Position numbers and translations under genes: made by a program. The notes beneath the pieces are model-generated. The model had not been told where the DNA came from. It saw only the letters and a list, made by a program, of their open reading frames with translations, and searched no databases. A stretch of 64,000 bases of DNA from Stygiobacter sp. (lineage in GTDB: Bacteria; Pseudomonadota; Alphaproteobacteria; Rhodospirillales; Magnetospirillaceae), in the NCBI GenBank assembly GCA_006218045.1, contig VBWB01000009.1, forward strand, positions 124,001 to 188,000, given 5' to 3'. Below are positions 36,696 to 45,358 of this stretch, piece after piece (positions within the stretch are counted from its first letter, which is position 1; each line of letters starts with the position of its first letter).

Positions 36696-37946
36696 ATGTC
36701 GAAGAAGATGCCGGAGACGCCGCTGCTGGACCAGCTGGAAAGCGGTCCGTGGCCGAGCTTCGTGACCGGGCTGAAGCGGCTGGCCACGGACGAGGGCAAG
36801 CCCTATGCCGATTACATGAAAAGCCTGCTGGGCCAGCTCGAGCTCAGCTACGAGACCCGCAAGGGCTATTGGAAGGGTGGCACGGTTGGCGTGTTCGGCT
36901 ATGGCGCCGGCGTCATCCCGCGCTTTTCCGAAGTGGCCGACAAGCACCCGGAATCGTCGGAATTCCACACGCTGCGCATCATGCCGGCGCCCGGATTCTT
37001 CTACGACACCAAGACCTTGCGCGATCTGTGCGACATCTGGTCCGAGCACGGCTCGGGCCTGATCGCCCTGCATGGTCAATCGGGTGACATCATGATGCAG
37101 GGCTGCCGCACCGAGCAGGTGCAGCAGGCCTGGGACAAGATCAACGAGTTGGGCTTCGACATGGGCGGCGCCGGCGCCGGCGTGCGCACCGCCGCCAGCT
37201 GCATCGGCCCGGCGCGCTGCGAACAATCGTGCTACGACACGTTGAAGGCGCATCGCACCATCATCAACGACTTCACCGACGACATCCATCGTCCCAGCCT
37301 GCCCTACAAGATGAAGTTCAAGTTCTCGGGCTGCGCCAATGACTGCGCCAACGCGACGCAACGCGCCGACGTGGCCATCATCGGCACTTGGCGCGACGAC
37401 ATGCAGGTCAACCAGGACGAGGTGAAGGCCAAGGTCACCCAACTGGGCCGCAAGGAATTCATCAACCAGGTCATCCGCATGTGCCCCAGCCAAGCGCTGG
37501 CGCTCAACGACGACGACACCTTGGACATCGACAACAAGTCGTGCGTGCGCTGCATGCATTGCATCAATGTCTGCACCAAGGCGCTGAAGCCGGGCAAGGA
37601 TCGCGGTATCGCCATCCTGGTCGGCGGCAAGCGCACGCTGAAGATCGGCGATCTGATGGGCTCGGTTCTGGTGCCCTTCATGAAGCTGGAGACCGACGAG
37701 GATTATGAACGCCTGCTGGAGATGGCCCACAACATGCTGGACTTCTTCGCCGAAAACGCCCTGGAACACGAGCGCACCGGCGAGATGATCGAACGCATCG
37801 GCGTGGTCAATTACCTGGAAGGCATCGGCCTGGAGCTGGACGTCAACATGATCGCCCAGCCGCGCACCAATTCCTATGTCCGCACCGACGGCTGGGACGA
37901 GGAAGCGCGCAAGTGGAACGAGCGCAAAACCAACGCGGCCGAATAA
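36696..37946 (+). CDS. dsrA: Reverse dissimilatory sulfite reductase alpha subunit
   Basis: A 416-aa siroheme enzyme subunit. Iron-sulfur/siroheme cysteines lie in CIGPARCEQSC and GCANDCANA (about 168-215). An inserted ferredoxin domain carries CPSQALALN and SCVRCMHCINVC (about 265-290). With DsrB it forms the cytosolic alpha2beta2 enzyme that, in sulfur oxidisers, releases sulfite from DsrC-bound sulfur. Oxidative direction is inferred from dsrEFH and dsrL in the same operon. First gene of the operon; 24 bp precede dsrB. Confidence 0.97.
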   Translation: MSKKMPETPLLDQLESGPWPSFVTGLKRLATDEGKPYADYMKSLLGQLELSYETRKGYWKGGTVGVFGYGAGVIPRFSEVADKHPESSEFHTLRIMPAPGFFYDTKTLRDLCDIWSEHGSGLIALHGQSGDIMMQGCRTEQVQQAWDKINELGFDMGGAGAGVRTAASCIGPARCEQSCYDTLKAHRTIINDFTDDIHRPSLPYKMKFKFSGCANDCANATQRADVAIIGTWRDDMQVNQDEVKAKVTQLGRKEFINQVIRMCPSQALALNDDDTLDIDNKSCVRCMHCINVCTKALKPGKDRGIAILVGGKRTLKIGDLMGSVLVPFMKLETDEDYERLLEMAHNMLDFFAENALEHERTGEMIERIGVVNYLEGIGLELDVNMIAQPRTNSYVRTDGWDEEARKWNERKTNAAE

Positions 37947-37970
37947 AGAAAGACAAGGGAGATTTCGACC

Positions 37971-39041
37971 ATGAGCGAACTGCGCCGTCCCATCGAAAGC
38001 GGCGTGCCGGAAAGCACGCAATTCATGCACCCGATGTTGCGCAAGAATTACGGCCAATGGGCTTGGCATGACCGGCCGCGTCCGGGTGTGCTGCGCCACG
38101 TGTCCCAATCGGGTGAGGCCATGTACACGGTGAAAGCCGGCACCCAGCGGCAGATGGACGTCTATACCATCCGCAAGCTGGCCGACATCGCCGACGAGTT
38201 CTGCGACGGCTATGTCCGTTTCACCATCCGTTCGGCGGTCGAGTTCATGACGCCGAAGGAAGAAAACGTCCAGCCGCTGATCGACCGTCTGGAGGCCGCG
38301 GGCTTCCCGGTGGGCGGCACCGGCAACTCGGTCGGCTTCATCAGCCACACCCAGGGCTGGTTGCACTGCGACATCCCCGGCACCGACGCCTCGGGCGTGG
38401 TCAAGGCGCTGATGGATCAGTTGGTGGACGAGTTCAAGAACGAGGACATGCCCAACCGCGTCAAGATCACCACCAGCTGCTGCCAGATCAATTGCGGCGG
38501 CCAAGGTGACATCGCCATCAACGTCCAGCACACCAAACCGCCGGTGATCAATCACGAGTTGGTGGCCGGCGTGTGCGAACGCCCCGCCGTCATCGCCCGC
38601 TGCCCGGTGGCGGCCATCCGTCCGGCCCTGGTCGGCGGCAAGCCCAGCTTGGAAGTGGACGAAAAGAAGTGCGTGTGCTGCGGCGCCTGCTATCCGCCCT
38701 GCCCGCCCATGCAGATCAACGATCCGGTCAATTCCAAGATCGCCGTCTGGGTCGGCGGCAAGCATTCCTCCACCCGCTCCAAGCCCATGTTCCACAAGCT
38801 GGTGGCCGCCGGCATTCCCAACAACGCGCCCAGGTGGCCGGAAGCGTCGGAAGTGGTGCGCAAGATCCTTTATGCCTACAAGGCCGACGCCCGGGCATGG
38901 GAACGCATGGGTGAGTGGATCGAACGCATCGGCTGGCCGCGGTTCTTTGAACTGACCGAACTGCCGTTCACCAAGTACCACGTGGACAATTGGCGCGGTG
39001 GCCGTGCCAATCTGAACACCTCGGCTCATCTGCACTTCTAG
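37971..39041 (+). CDS. dsrB: Reverse dissimilatory sulfite reductase beta subunit
   Basis: A 356-aa partner of DsrA. The siroheme/cluster cysteines are in TTSCCQINCGGQGDIAINVQ (about 165-183) and the ferredoxin insert has CVCCGACYPPCPP (about 234-246). The C-terminal WPRFFELTELPFTKYHVDNW is typical. AAGGGAGA precedes the ATG. Followed by 129 bp containing a three-hairpin repeat before dsrE. Confidence 0.97.
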   Translation: MSELRRPIESGVPESTQFMHPMLRKNYGQWAWHDRPRPGVLRHVSQSGEAMYTVKAGTQRQMDVYTIRKLADIADEFCDGYVRFTIRSAVEFMTPKEENVQPLIDRLEAAGFPVGGTGNSVGFISHTQGWLHCDIPGTDASGVVKALMDQLVDEFKNEDMPNRVKITTSCCQINCGGQGDIAINVQHTKPPVINHELVAGVCERPAVIARCPVAAIRPALVGGKPSLEVDEKKCVCCGACYPPCPPMQINDPVNSKIAVWVGGKHSSTRSKPMFHKLVAAGIPNNAPRWPEASEVVRKILYAYKADARAWERMGEWIERIGWPRFFELTELPFTKYHVDNWRGGRANLNTSAHLHF

Positions 39042-39154
39042 AGCCGTTTCCGGTTTAAACGGAAGCAGCTCCAGGTTCTGCCCGTGACGGGCACGCTCAA
39101 CGCCGCGCAGGCTTATCGCATTTTCCGATCCGGCCAGACCGGATCGGAAAATGC
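39041..39154 (+). repeat. Structured intergenic repeat, copy 1 (dsrB-dsrE gap)
   Basis: Three hairpins: CCGTTT/AAACGG (39044-39062), TGCCC/GGGCA (39079-39093) and a perfect 16-bp GCATTTTCCGATCCGG stem (39118-39154). A linker ending GCCGCGCAGGCTTATCGCA lies before the last. The linker (39094-39120) recurs, inverted, at 39553-39580 with only an inserted T and one A/G change, while the stems differ in sequence but keep pairing. Confidence 0.8.
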
Positions 39155-39170
39155 TCCAAGGGAGTAGCGC

Positions 39171-39530
39171 ATGAAGTTCGGCATTCTGGTCAATGAAGGA
39201 CCGTATAACCACCAAGCCTCGGATTCCGCCTATCGCTTCGCCAAGGCGGCCATCGACAAAGGGCACGAGATTTACCGTGTGTTCTTCTATTACGACGGCG
39301 TCTTGAACGCGACCAAGCATTCGGAGCCGCCGTCCGATGACCGCAACGTGATCAAGAACTGGCAGAAGCTGGCCGAGGATCACAAGGTCGATCTGGTGGT
39401 CTGCGTCGCCGCCGGCTTCCGCCGCGGCATCGTCGAGGACTCGCTGGCTCCGGGTTTCCGTATTTCCGGGCTGGGTCAGCTGATCGAAGCGGGCATCCAG
39501 GCCGACCGTATGGTCACCTTCGGCGACTAA
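39171..39530 (+). CDS. dsrE: Sulfur-relay protein DsrE
   Basis: A 119-aa subunit of the DsrE2F2H2 hexamer, which carries sulfur as persulfide and hands it to DsrC. The active cysteine C78 (DLVVCVAAGFRRG) is at the position known for this family. AAGGGAGTA precedes the ATG. Long structured gaps on both sides set it apart from dsrAB and dsrF, suggesting mRNA processing there. Confidence 0.95.
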   Translation: MKFGILVNEGPYNHQASDSAYRFAKAAIDKGHEIYRVFFYYDGVLNATKHSEPPSDDRNVIKNWQKLAEDHKVDLVVCVAAGFRRGIVEDSLAPGFRISGLGQLIEAGIQADRMVTFGD

Positions 39531-39627
39531 GCAATTCCAGCTTTGCTGGAATTGCGATAAGCCCGCGCGGCGATTGAGCGGGGCCGAGACGGCCCAAGGC
39601 ATTACGCTTCCGTCATCGACGGAAGCG
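39531..39627 (-). repeat. Structured intergenic repeat, copy 2 (dsrE-dsrF gap)
   Basis: Inverted relative to copy 1. Hairpins: GCAATTCCAGC/GCTGGAATTGC (39531-39555), GGGCCG/CGGCCC (39581-39595) and CGCTTCCGTC/GACGGAAGCG (39605-39627), with the conserved linker at 39553-39580 reading GCCGCGCGGGCTTATCGCA on the minus strand. Order of elements matches copy 1 read on the opposite strand. Confidence 0.8.
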
Positions 39628-39633
39628 CCCTAG

Positions 39634-40029
39634 ATGGGGGAAGACATGGAAGAAGAATACGAAGGCGGAATCGTCAAGAAGTTCATGTTCGTCAACCGCA
39701 AGGCTCCCTATGGCACCATCTATGCGCTGGAAGTGCTGGAAATGGTGCTGATCTCGGCGGCTTTCGACCAGGATGTGCACATCGCTTTCCTGGATGACGG
39801 CATCTATCAGATCAAGAAGGGCCAGGACACCAAGGAATTGGGCATGAAGAACTTCTCGCCCACCTACCGGGCCCTGGAAGGCTACGACATCGAAAAGCTG
39901 TTCGTCGAACGCGAAAGCCTGGAAGAACGGGGCCTGACCGAAGACGATCTGCTGGTCCCGGTCGAAGTCATCAGCCGGGCCGAGATGGGCGCGCTGATGG
40001 CCGGCATGGACGTGGTGTTGACGGCGTAA
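39634..40029 (+). CDS. dsrF: Sulfur-relay protein DsrF
   Basis: A 131-aa member of the DsrE/F-like fold (KKFMFVNRKAPYGTIYALEV, AFLDDGIYQIKKGQDTKELG). It has no cysteine, as expected for the structural subunit of DsrEFH. Start 39634 follows directly on the repeat; ATG 39646 (MEEEYEGG) is an alternative. Twelve bases before dsrH. Confidence 0.94.
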   Translation: MGEDMEEEYEGGIVKKFMFVNRKAPYGTIYALEVLEMVLISAAFDQDVHIAFLDDGIYQIKKGQDTKELGMKNFSPTYRALEGYDIEKLFVERESLEERGLTEDDLLVPVEVISRAEMGALMAGMDVVLTA

Positions 40030-40041
40030 GGGGAAACGACA

Positions 40042-40350
40042 ATGAGCACTTTGCACACCGTCAACAAGTCGCCGTTCGAGCGCTCCAGCCTGCAAGCCTG
40101 TCTGGGCCATGCCCAGGCCAGCGACAGCGTGCTGTTGATCGAGGACGCGGTGATGGCCGCGCTTTCCGGCACCGCCTTCGCCGCCAAGCTGGCCGATGCC
40201 GGGCAAAGCATCAAGCTGTTCGTGCTGGGGCCGGACCTCAAGGCGCGCGGGCTCGACCCGGCCAAGGTGGTCAACGGCATCACCGTCATCGACTATGATG
40301 GCTTCGTCGATCTGGCGGCGGAAAATTCCACCATCCATTCATGGCTTTGA
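40042..40350 (+). CDS. dsrH: Sulfur-relay protein DsrH
   Basis: A 102-aa TusB/DsrH protein with conserved C20 (SSLQACLGHAQ). Completes the DsrEFH complex. A GGGGAAACGAC sequence precedes the ATG; dsrC follows 25 bp downstream after its own AGAGGGAG site. Confidence 0.95.
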   Translation: MSTLHTVNKSPFERSSLQACLGHAQASDSVLLIEDAVMAALSGTAFAAKLADAGQSIKLFVLGPDLKARGLDPAKVVNGITVIDYDGFVDLAAENSTIHSWL

Positions 40351-40375
40351 TAACAAAAAGAGGGAGTGAACACAG

Positions 40376-40708
40376 ATGGCTTACGAAGTGAACGGCAAGT
40401 CCATTGAGGCCGACGAAGAAGGTTTCCTGGTCAACATCAACGACTGGAACGAAGAACTGGCCGGCTTGGTCGCCAAGGACGAGGGCATCGACATGACCCC
40501 CGAGCACTGGGAAGTCGTCAACTTCCTGCGCGACTATTACGCCGAATACCAGATCGCTCCGGCGGTCCGCGTGTTGACCAAGGCCATCGCCAAGAAGATG
40601 GGCCCCGACAAGGGCAACAACAAGTATCTGTACGAGTTGTTCCCCTATGGCCCCGGCAAGCAGGCGTGCAAGATCGCCGGCCTGCCCAAGCCGACCGGTT
40701 GCGTCTGA
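40376..40708 (+). CDS. dsrC: Sulfur-carrier protein DsrC
   Basis: A 110-aa DsrC/TusE family protein. Both redox cysteines of true DsrC are present: C98 and the penultimate C109 (QACKIAGLPKPTGCV), so it can form the trisulfide intermediate presented to DsrAB. The helix-rich core contains EHWEVVNFLRDYY and YLYELFPYGPGKQAC. A strong ribosome site and a terminator directly after suggest it is made in excess over the membrane complex genes. Confidence 0.97.
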   Translation: MAYEVNGKSIEADEEGFLVNINDWNEELAGLVAKDEGIDMTPEHWEVVNFLRDYYAEYQIAPAVRVLTKAIAKKMGPDKGNNKYLYELFPYGPGKQACKIAGLPKPTGCV

Positions 40709-40728
40709 TACTTTTGTGACCCGATGCT

Positions 40729-40754
40729 GCCCCCGCTTCGGCGGGGGCTCTTTT
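40729..40754 (+). terminator. Intrinsic terminator between dsrC and dsrM
   Basis: GCCCCCGC-TTCG-GCGGGGGC: an eight-pair GC stem with a UUCG tetraloop, followed at once by TCTTTT. It lies inside the operon and should cut transcription after dsrC, lowering dsrMKLJOP relative to dsrABEFHC. Confidence 0.88.
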
Positions 40755-40813
40755 CCCGCCCCGATCTCGGGGGCGAAAGGTGATGCTTGTCCGCAGGCTG
40801 ACACGAGGGTGAC

Positions 40814-41542
40814 GTGACGACCTTTTTCGCCGTTCTGTACTATGCGGCCTTCGCCGTGCTGGTGGTGGGTGTGGGGCTGAAAATCGCCCAATACGCCCGC
40901 GTTCCGGCGCCGCTGAAGATCCCCACCACTCCGGCGCCGCTGACCCGCTCGGGCGCGGCCTTGCGGGTGGGGCGCGAGGTCGCCTTGTTTGAAAGCCTGT
41001 TCAAGGCCAACAAGCCGCTGTGGATTTTCGCCATGGTCTTCCATCTGGGCTTGGCCCTGGTGCTGATCCGCCACCTGCGCTATTTCCAGGATCCGGTGTG
41101 GCTGCCGGTGGCCCTGCTCCAGCCTTTCGGCATCTATGGCGGCATGGCCATGATCGCCGGTCTGGCGGCATTGCTGGTCCGCCGCATCATCGTCCAGCGC
41201 ATCGCCTATATCAGCGGCCCTTCCGATTACGCCATGCTGGTGCTGCTGCTGGCCATAGGCTTTAGCGGCATGATGATGAAGATGGTCGCCCATACCGACA
41301 TCATCGCCGTCAAGGCCTTCTTCACCGGCCTGATGGTGTTCGAGCTGCGCCCGTTGCCCGCCGACCCCATCCTGGGCCTGCATCTGCTGCTGGTGGCGGT
41401 ACTCATGCTGGTCTTCCCGTTCTCGAAGCTGTTGCATGCGCCGGGAATTTTCTTCAGCCCCACCCGCAACCAGGCCGACGACCCGCGCGAGCGCCGCCAT
41501 CTGGCGCCCTGGGCCGCCGACCTGGAACGCGAGAGGACTTGA
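40814..41542 (+). CDS. dsrM: DsrM, heme b membrane subunit
   Basis: A 242-aa membrane protein with about five or six helices, NarI-like, expected to bind two b hemes through His residues in helices (WIFAMVFHLGLALVLIRHL and GLHLLLVAVLM). Part of DsrMKJOP, exchanging electrons between the quinone pool and DsrC via DsrK. Starts at GTG 40814 behind GAGGGT; the stop overlaps the codons before dsrK. Confidence 0.93.
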   Translation: MTTFFAVLYYAAFAVLVVGVGLKIAQYARVPAPLKIPTTPAPLTRSGAALRVGREVALFESLFKANKPLWIFAMVFHLGLALVLIRHLRYFQDPVWLPVALLQPFGIYGGMAMIAGLAALLVRRIIVQRIAYISGPSDYAMLVLLLAIGFSGMMMKMVAHTDIIAVKAFFTGLMVFELRPLPADPILGLHLLLVAVLMLVFPFSKLLHAPGIFFSPTRNQADDPRERRHLAPWAADLERERT

Positions 41543-41544
41543 CC

Positions 41545-43056
41545 ATGGCCGACATCGAAATTCCCCCCATGGGCGATCCGGGCGAGCGCGCCATCCCCTG
41601 CCTGAAGCCGGGCGCCATGGCCACGTCCAAGCCCTATGTGGCCGCCGCCGCCCATAACGAACCCCTGGGCTTTCCCGGCGCGTTGGTTCCCGACTGGCAG
41701 GAGAAGGGCATCGCCCGCATGGGCGAGTTGCTGGGCAAGTACAAATCGTTGCAGGTGTTCATGGACATCTGCGTCAAATGCGGCGCCTGCGCCGACAAAT
41801 GCCATTATTTCCTCGGCACCGGCGACCCCAAGAACATGCCGGTGGCGCGCCAGGATCTGTTCCGCTCGGTCTATCGCCGCTATTTCACCCCAGCCGGCAA
41901 GGCGCTGGGCGCGGTCGGTCTGGGCAAGCTGGTGGGCGCGCGTGAATTCACCAAGGACGTGCTGGACGAGTGGTTCAACTATTTCCATCAATGTTCGCAA
42001 TGCCGCCGTTGTTCGGTGTTCTGCCCCTACGGCATCGACACCGCCGAGGTGTCCATGGCGGCGCGCGACATCATGGACAATATCGGCCAGGGCCATAAAT
42101 ACGCCAACGAGATCCTGGGTAAGGTGCACAAGATCGGCAACAATCTGGGCCTGCCCGGGCCGGCGCTGATCGACAACCTGGAAGGCCTGGAAGAAGACCT
42201 GAAGGACGAAACCGGCCTGGATATCCGCATGCCGGTGAACCAACACGGCGCCGAGATCCTGCTGGTGACGCCGTCGGCGGATTTCTTCGCCGAGCCCCAT
42301 GTCCTCGGTCTGATGGGCTATGCCAAGGTGTTCCACGCCGCCGGCACCTCGTGGACGGTGTCGACCAAGGCGACCGAGGCCGCCAATTTCGCCCTGTTCA
42401 TCGGCAATTACGAGCAGATGCGCAAGGTTGCCATGCGCATCCGCGAGGCGGCCTTGGAACTTGGCGTCAAGCGCATCGTCTTCGGTGAATGCGGCCACGC
42501 CTGGCGCGTCGCCTATTCGTTCCTCAACACCTTGATCGGTCCCATGGACTTCCTCGATCCGCGCTATCCGGCGCCGCAGCATATCCTGGAATTCACCTAC
42601 GACCTGATCAAGCGTGGCGGCATCAAGCTCGACAAATCGGGCAATGACGGCATGGTCCTGACCTTCCACGATTCGTGCAACGTCGCCCGCGCCAGTCGCA
42701 TGGGCGATTTCGAGGGCGGCCAGTTCGTCATCCCGCGCGAGGTGATCAAGGCCTGCGTGCCCAAATTCGTCGACATGCATCCCGACACCACGCACGAGAA
42801 AACCTTTTGCTGCGGCGGCGGCGGCGGTCTGTTGACCGACGAATTGATGGATTTGCGCATCAAGGGCGCGGCACCGCGCATGGAAGCGCTGACCGACGTG
42901 GCCAAGCGCGAGGGTGTCACCCACATGGCGGCGATCTGCGCCATTTGCAAGGCGCAGTTCACCAAGGTGCTGCCCACTTACGGATTCGACCGCGAGATGG
43001 TGGTGTCGGTTCACCAATTGGTGAGCAACGCCATCATCTTGGGCAACAACGACTGA
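41545..43056 (+). CDS. dsrK: DsrK, iron-sulfur subunit with heterodisulfide-reductase-like site
   Basis: A 503-aa cytoplasmic subunit. Two [4Fe4S] motifs, CVKCGACADKC (about 72-82) and CSQCRRCSVFCP (about 150-162), are followed by CCG-type cluster segments (HDSCNVARASR, KTFCCGGGGGLL, AICAICKAQF). In the HdrD-like site it is thought to oxidise or reduce DsrC's cysteines. ATG 41545 with GAGAGG upstream is chosen over the in-frame TTG 41539. Confidence 0.95.
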   Translation: MADIEIPPMGDPGERAIPCLKPGAMATSKPYVAAAAHNEPLGFPGALVPDWQEKGIARMGELLGKYKSLQVFMDICVKCGACADKCHYFLGTGDPKNMPVARQDLFRSVYRRYFTPAGKALGAVGLGKLVGAREFTKDVLDEWFNYFHQCSQCRRCSVFCPYGIDTAEVSMAARDIMDNIGQGHKYANEILGKVHKIGNNLGLPGPALIDNLEGLEEDLKDETGLDIRMPVNQHGAEILLVTPSADFFAEPHVLGLMGYAKVFHAAGTSWTVSTKATEAANFALFIGNYEQMRKVAMRIREAALELGVKRIVFGECGHAWRVAYSFLNTLIGPMDFLDPRYPAPQHILEFTYDLIKRGGIKLDKSGNDGMVLTFHDSCNVARASRMGDFEGGQFVIPREVIKACVPKFVDMHPDTTHEKTFCCGGGGGLLTDELMDLRIKGAAPRMEALTDVAKREGVTHMAAICAICKAQFTKVLPTYGFDREMVVSVHQLVSNAIILGNND

Positions 43057-43082
43057 AAAATTCAGTTTCAGGGAGAGGGTTC

Positions 43083-44990
43083 ATGGCCAAAACCACCGCC
43101 AAGGCGATCACCGAAGGCAAGAACTTCCGCCGCTACAAGGATGGCGCTACCGAATATCCGCAATGGACCGACGCCATTTTCCAGGCGAGCTGGTCGCACA
43201 AATGCCCGACCTATGTGCTGCGTACGCCGCCGTGCTCGGGCTCGTGCCCGTCGGGTCATGACATCAGGGGCTGGCTCGACATCGTCCGCGGCATGGAAAA
43301 GCCGGCCGAAGGGCAGACTTGGCAGCACTACGCCTTTGCCCGCATGACCGAGGCCAACCCCTTCCCCTCGATCATGGGCCGCGTCTGCCCGGCGCCCTGC
43401 GAGCAGGGCTGCAATCGCAACATGGTGGAAGAGCATATCGGCATCAATTCGGTCGAGCATTTCATCGGCGACTGGGCCATCCAGAACGCGGCGGGCTTCG
43501 CCGCCCCGGCGGTGGAAACCGGCAAGCACGTGGCGGTCATCGGCGGCGGCCCCGCCGGCCTGTCGGCGGCCTATCAACTGCGCAAGCGCGGCATCGCCGT
43601 CACCTTGTTCGAGGCCAATGCCGAATTGGGCGGCTTCATGCGCTACGGCATCCCCGGTTATCGTGTGCCGCGCGACGTGCTCGAGGCCGAATGCAAGCGC
43701 ATCACCGATCTGGGCGTCACCGTCAAGACCGATACCCGTGTCGGCCGCGACATCACCATCGCCCAGTTGGAAGACCAATTCGACGCGGTGTTCTGGGGGG
43801 TCGGCACCCATAAGGGCCGCGGCCTGCCGGTGCCGGGCTGGGAAGGCACGCCCAATTGCGTGTCGGGCATCGCCTTCCTCAAGGCCTTCAACGAGGGTCG
43901 CCTGCAAGCGGTGACGGGCCGCATCATCGTCGTCGGCGGTGGCGACACCTCCATCGACGTCGCCTCGGTCGCCCGTCGTCTGGGCCACATCAAGGAAGTC
44001 TCGGCCCAGGATCGCATCGAACACGTGATCTTCGGCGAGGCCGCCCACGACGTCGCCTCCGCCGCCAAGCGCGAGGGCTGCGAAACCACCCTGACCAGCC
44101 TGTTCCCGGTGGAAAAGATGATGGCGGCCCAGCGCGAGGTTGACGACGCCAAGCGCGAAGGCATCGACATCAAGGGCGGCGTCATGCCGCTGGAGGTGCT
44201 GAAAGACGCCGCCGGCCGCGCCACCGGCCTGAAGATGTGCAAGTGCACCATGAACGGCATGGTGCCCGAGCCCCAGGCCGGCACCGAATTCATCATCGAG
44301 GCCGATCTGATCGTCGCCGCCATCGGCCAGAAAGGCGATCTGGAAGGCCTGCCCGAACTGGATAACGGCAACGGCTTCATCAATGCCGACAAGACCATGC
44401 GCATCCCCGGTCGGCCCAAGCATTTCGTCGGCGGCGACGTGGTTCGCCCGCATCTGTTGACCACCGCCATCGGCCATGGCCGCATCGCCGCCGCCTCCAT
44501 CGCCGAGTTCCTGGAAACCGGCGAGATCAGCAAGCGGCCCAAGGTCGACGTGCATCACTGGAAGCTGCTCGACAAGCTGCGCGAGACCAATCTGTCGCCG
44601 GCGGAATATGATGGCATGCCCACCCGCGGCACCAGCGACGGCAAGTTCGCCGTGCACAATTACGAAGATCGCGGCGCCAACGACATCATCACCCACGAAG
44701 ACCTGTTTTTGGGCCATTTCACCCACAATCCGCGCCGCCACCGCCAGGAAATCCATATCGGCGCCGACGAGGTGATCGGCAATTTCACCGAACGCCTGTT
44801 GCCGTTGGACGAAAAGCAGGCGGTGGACGAGGCCAAGCGCTGCATGTCCTGCGGCCTGTGCTTCGAGTGCGACAATTGCGAGCGCACCACCGGACGCTAT
44901 GTCGAGACCGATTACTCCAAGTGCATCGGCTGCCACATCTGCGCCGATGTCTGCCCCACCGGCTTCATCCAGATGGGCTTGGGGGAATAG
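43083..44990 (+). CDS. dsrL: DsrL, NAD(P)H oxidoreductase of sulfur oxidation
   Basis: A 635-aa flavoprotein resembling the glutamate synthase small subunit. An N-terminal cluster region (CPTYVLRTPPCSGSCPSGHD, CPAPCEQGCNR) comes first, then FAD motif VIGGGPAGLSAAY and pyridine nucleotide motif VVGGGDTSIDVAS. A C-terminal two-cluster ferredoxin (CMSCGLCFECDNCE, CIGCHICADVCPTG) follows. It takes electrons from DsrAB during sulfur oxidation and passes them to NAD(P)+, and its presence marks the oxidative pathway. Start 43083 follows AGGGAGAGGG. Confidence 0.96.
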   Translation: MAKTTAKAITEGKNFRRYKDGATEYPQWTDAIFQASWSHKCPTYVLRTPPCSGSCPSGHDIRGWLDIVRGMEKPAEGQTWQHYAFARMTEANPFPSIMGRVCPAPCEQGCNRNMVEEHIGINSVEHFIGDWAIQNAAGFAAPAVETGKHVAVIGGGPAGLSAAYQLRKRGIAVTLFEANAELGGFMRYGIPGYRVPRDVLEAECKRITDLGVTVKTDTRVGRDITIAQLEDQFDAVFWGVGTHKGRGLPVPGWEGTPNCVSGIAFLKAFNEGRLQAVTGRIIVVGGGDTSIDVASVARRLGHIKEVSAQDRIEHVIFGEAAHDVASAAKREGCETTLTSLFPVEKMMAAQREVDDAKREGIDIKGGVMPLEVLKDAAGRATGLKMCKCTMNGMVPEPQAGTEFIIEADLIVAAIGQKGDLEGLPELDNGNGFINADKTMRIPGRPKHFVGGDVVRPHLLTTAIGHGRIAAASIAEFLETGEISKRPKVDVHHWKLLDKLRETNLSPAEYDGMPTRGTSDGKFAVHNYEDRGANDIITHEDLFLGHFTHNPRRHRQEIHIGADEVIGNFTERLLPLDEKQAVDEAKRCMSCGLCFECDNCERTTGRYVETDYSKCIGCHICADVCPTGFIQMGLGE

Positions 44991-44992
44991 GC

Positions 44993-45358
44993 ATGGGCAT
45001 GCGGGTGGTCATGCTGGCCCTGCTGCTGGTGCTGATGCCGTGGCAGGGGGCCCGGGCGGCGGAAGCCGGCCCCCAATTCCCCAAGGCGCAAGGGCAATGC
45101 GTCGAGGATGCCGGCACCATGCGCCGGCATCACTTCGACTTCCTGAAGCATCAGCGCGACGACACCATGCGTGAGGGGATAAGGGGGGCCAAGCACAGCC
45201 TGAAGGACTGCGTGTCCTGTCACGCCGCCCATAAGGACGGCAAGGCCGTGCCGGTCAACGCACCCGGCCAGTTCTGCGCCGCCTGCCATGACTATGCGGC
45301 GGTCAGCGTGGGTTGCTTCACCTGCCACGCCACCACTCCGGGCGAGGGAAAGCCATGA
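44993..45358 (+). CDS. dsrJ: DsrJ, periplasmic triheme cytochrome c
   Basis: A 121-aa protein with a signal peptide (about 1-22). Three c-heme motifs: CVSCH (73-77), CAACH (95-99) and CFTCH (108-112). C36 in QCVED and the following GTMRRHHFDFLKHQRD match the region giving the unusual Cys and Met distal ligands in studied DsrJ. It begins two bases after dsrL (ATG 44993, or 44999) and overlaps dsrO by 4 bp. Confidence 0.95.
   Translation: MGMRVVMLALLLVLMPWQGARAAEAGPQFPKAQGQCVEDAGTMRRHHFDFLKHQRDDTMREGIRGAKHSLKDCVSCHAAHKDGKAVPVNAPGQFCAACHDYAAVSVGCFTCHATTPGEGKP

Noticed and set aside
36472-36765. Plus-strand 97-aa open frame upstream of dsrA
   Set aside because: Overlaps the dsrA start out of frame, has no ribosome site, and its translation is basic and motif-free.
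37000-39602. Very long minus-strand open frame across dsrA and dsrB
   Set aside because: Antisense shadow of two clearly conserved genes; His/Asp/Val-rich translation typical of reverse-complement GC-rich coding DNA.
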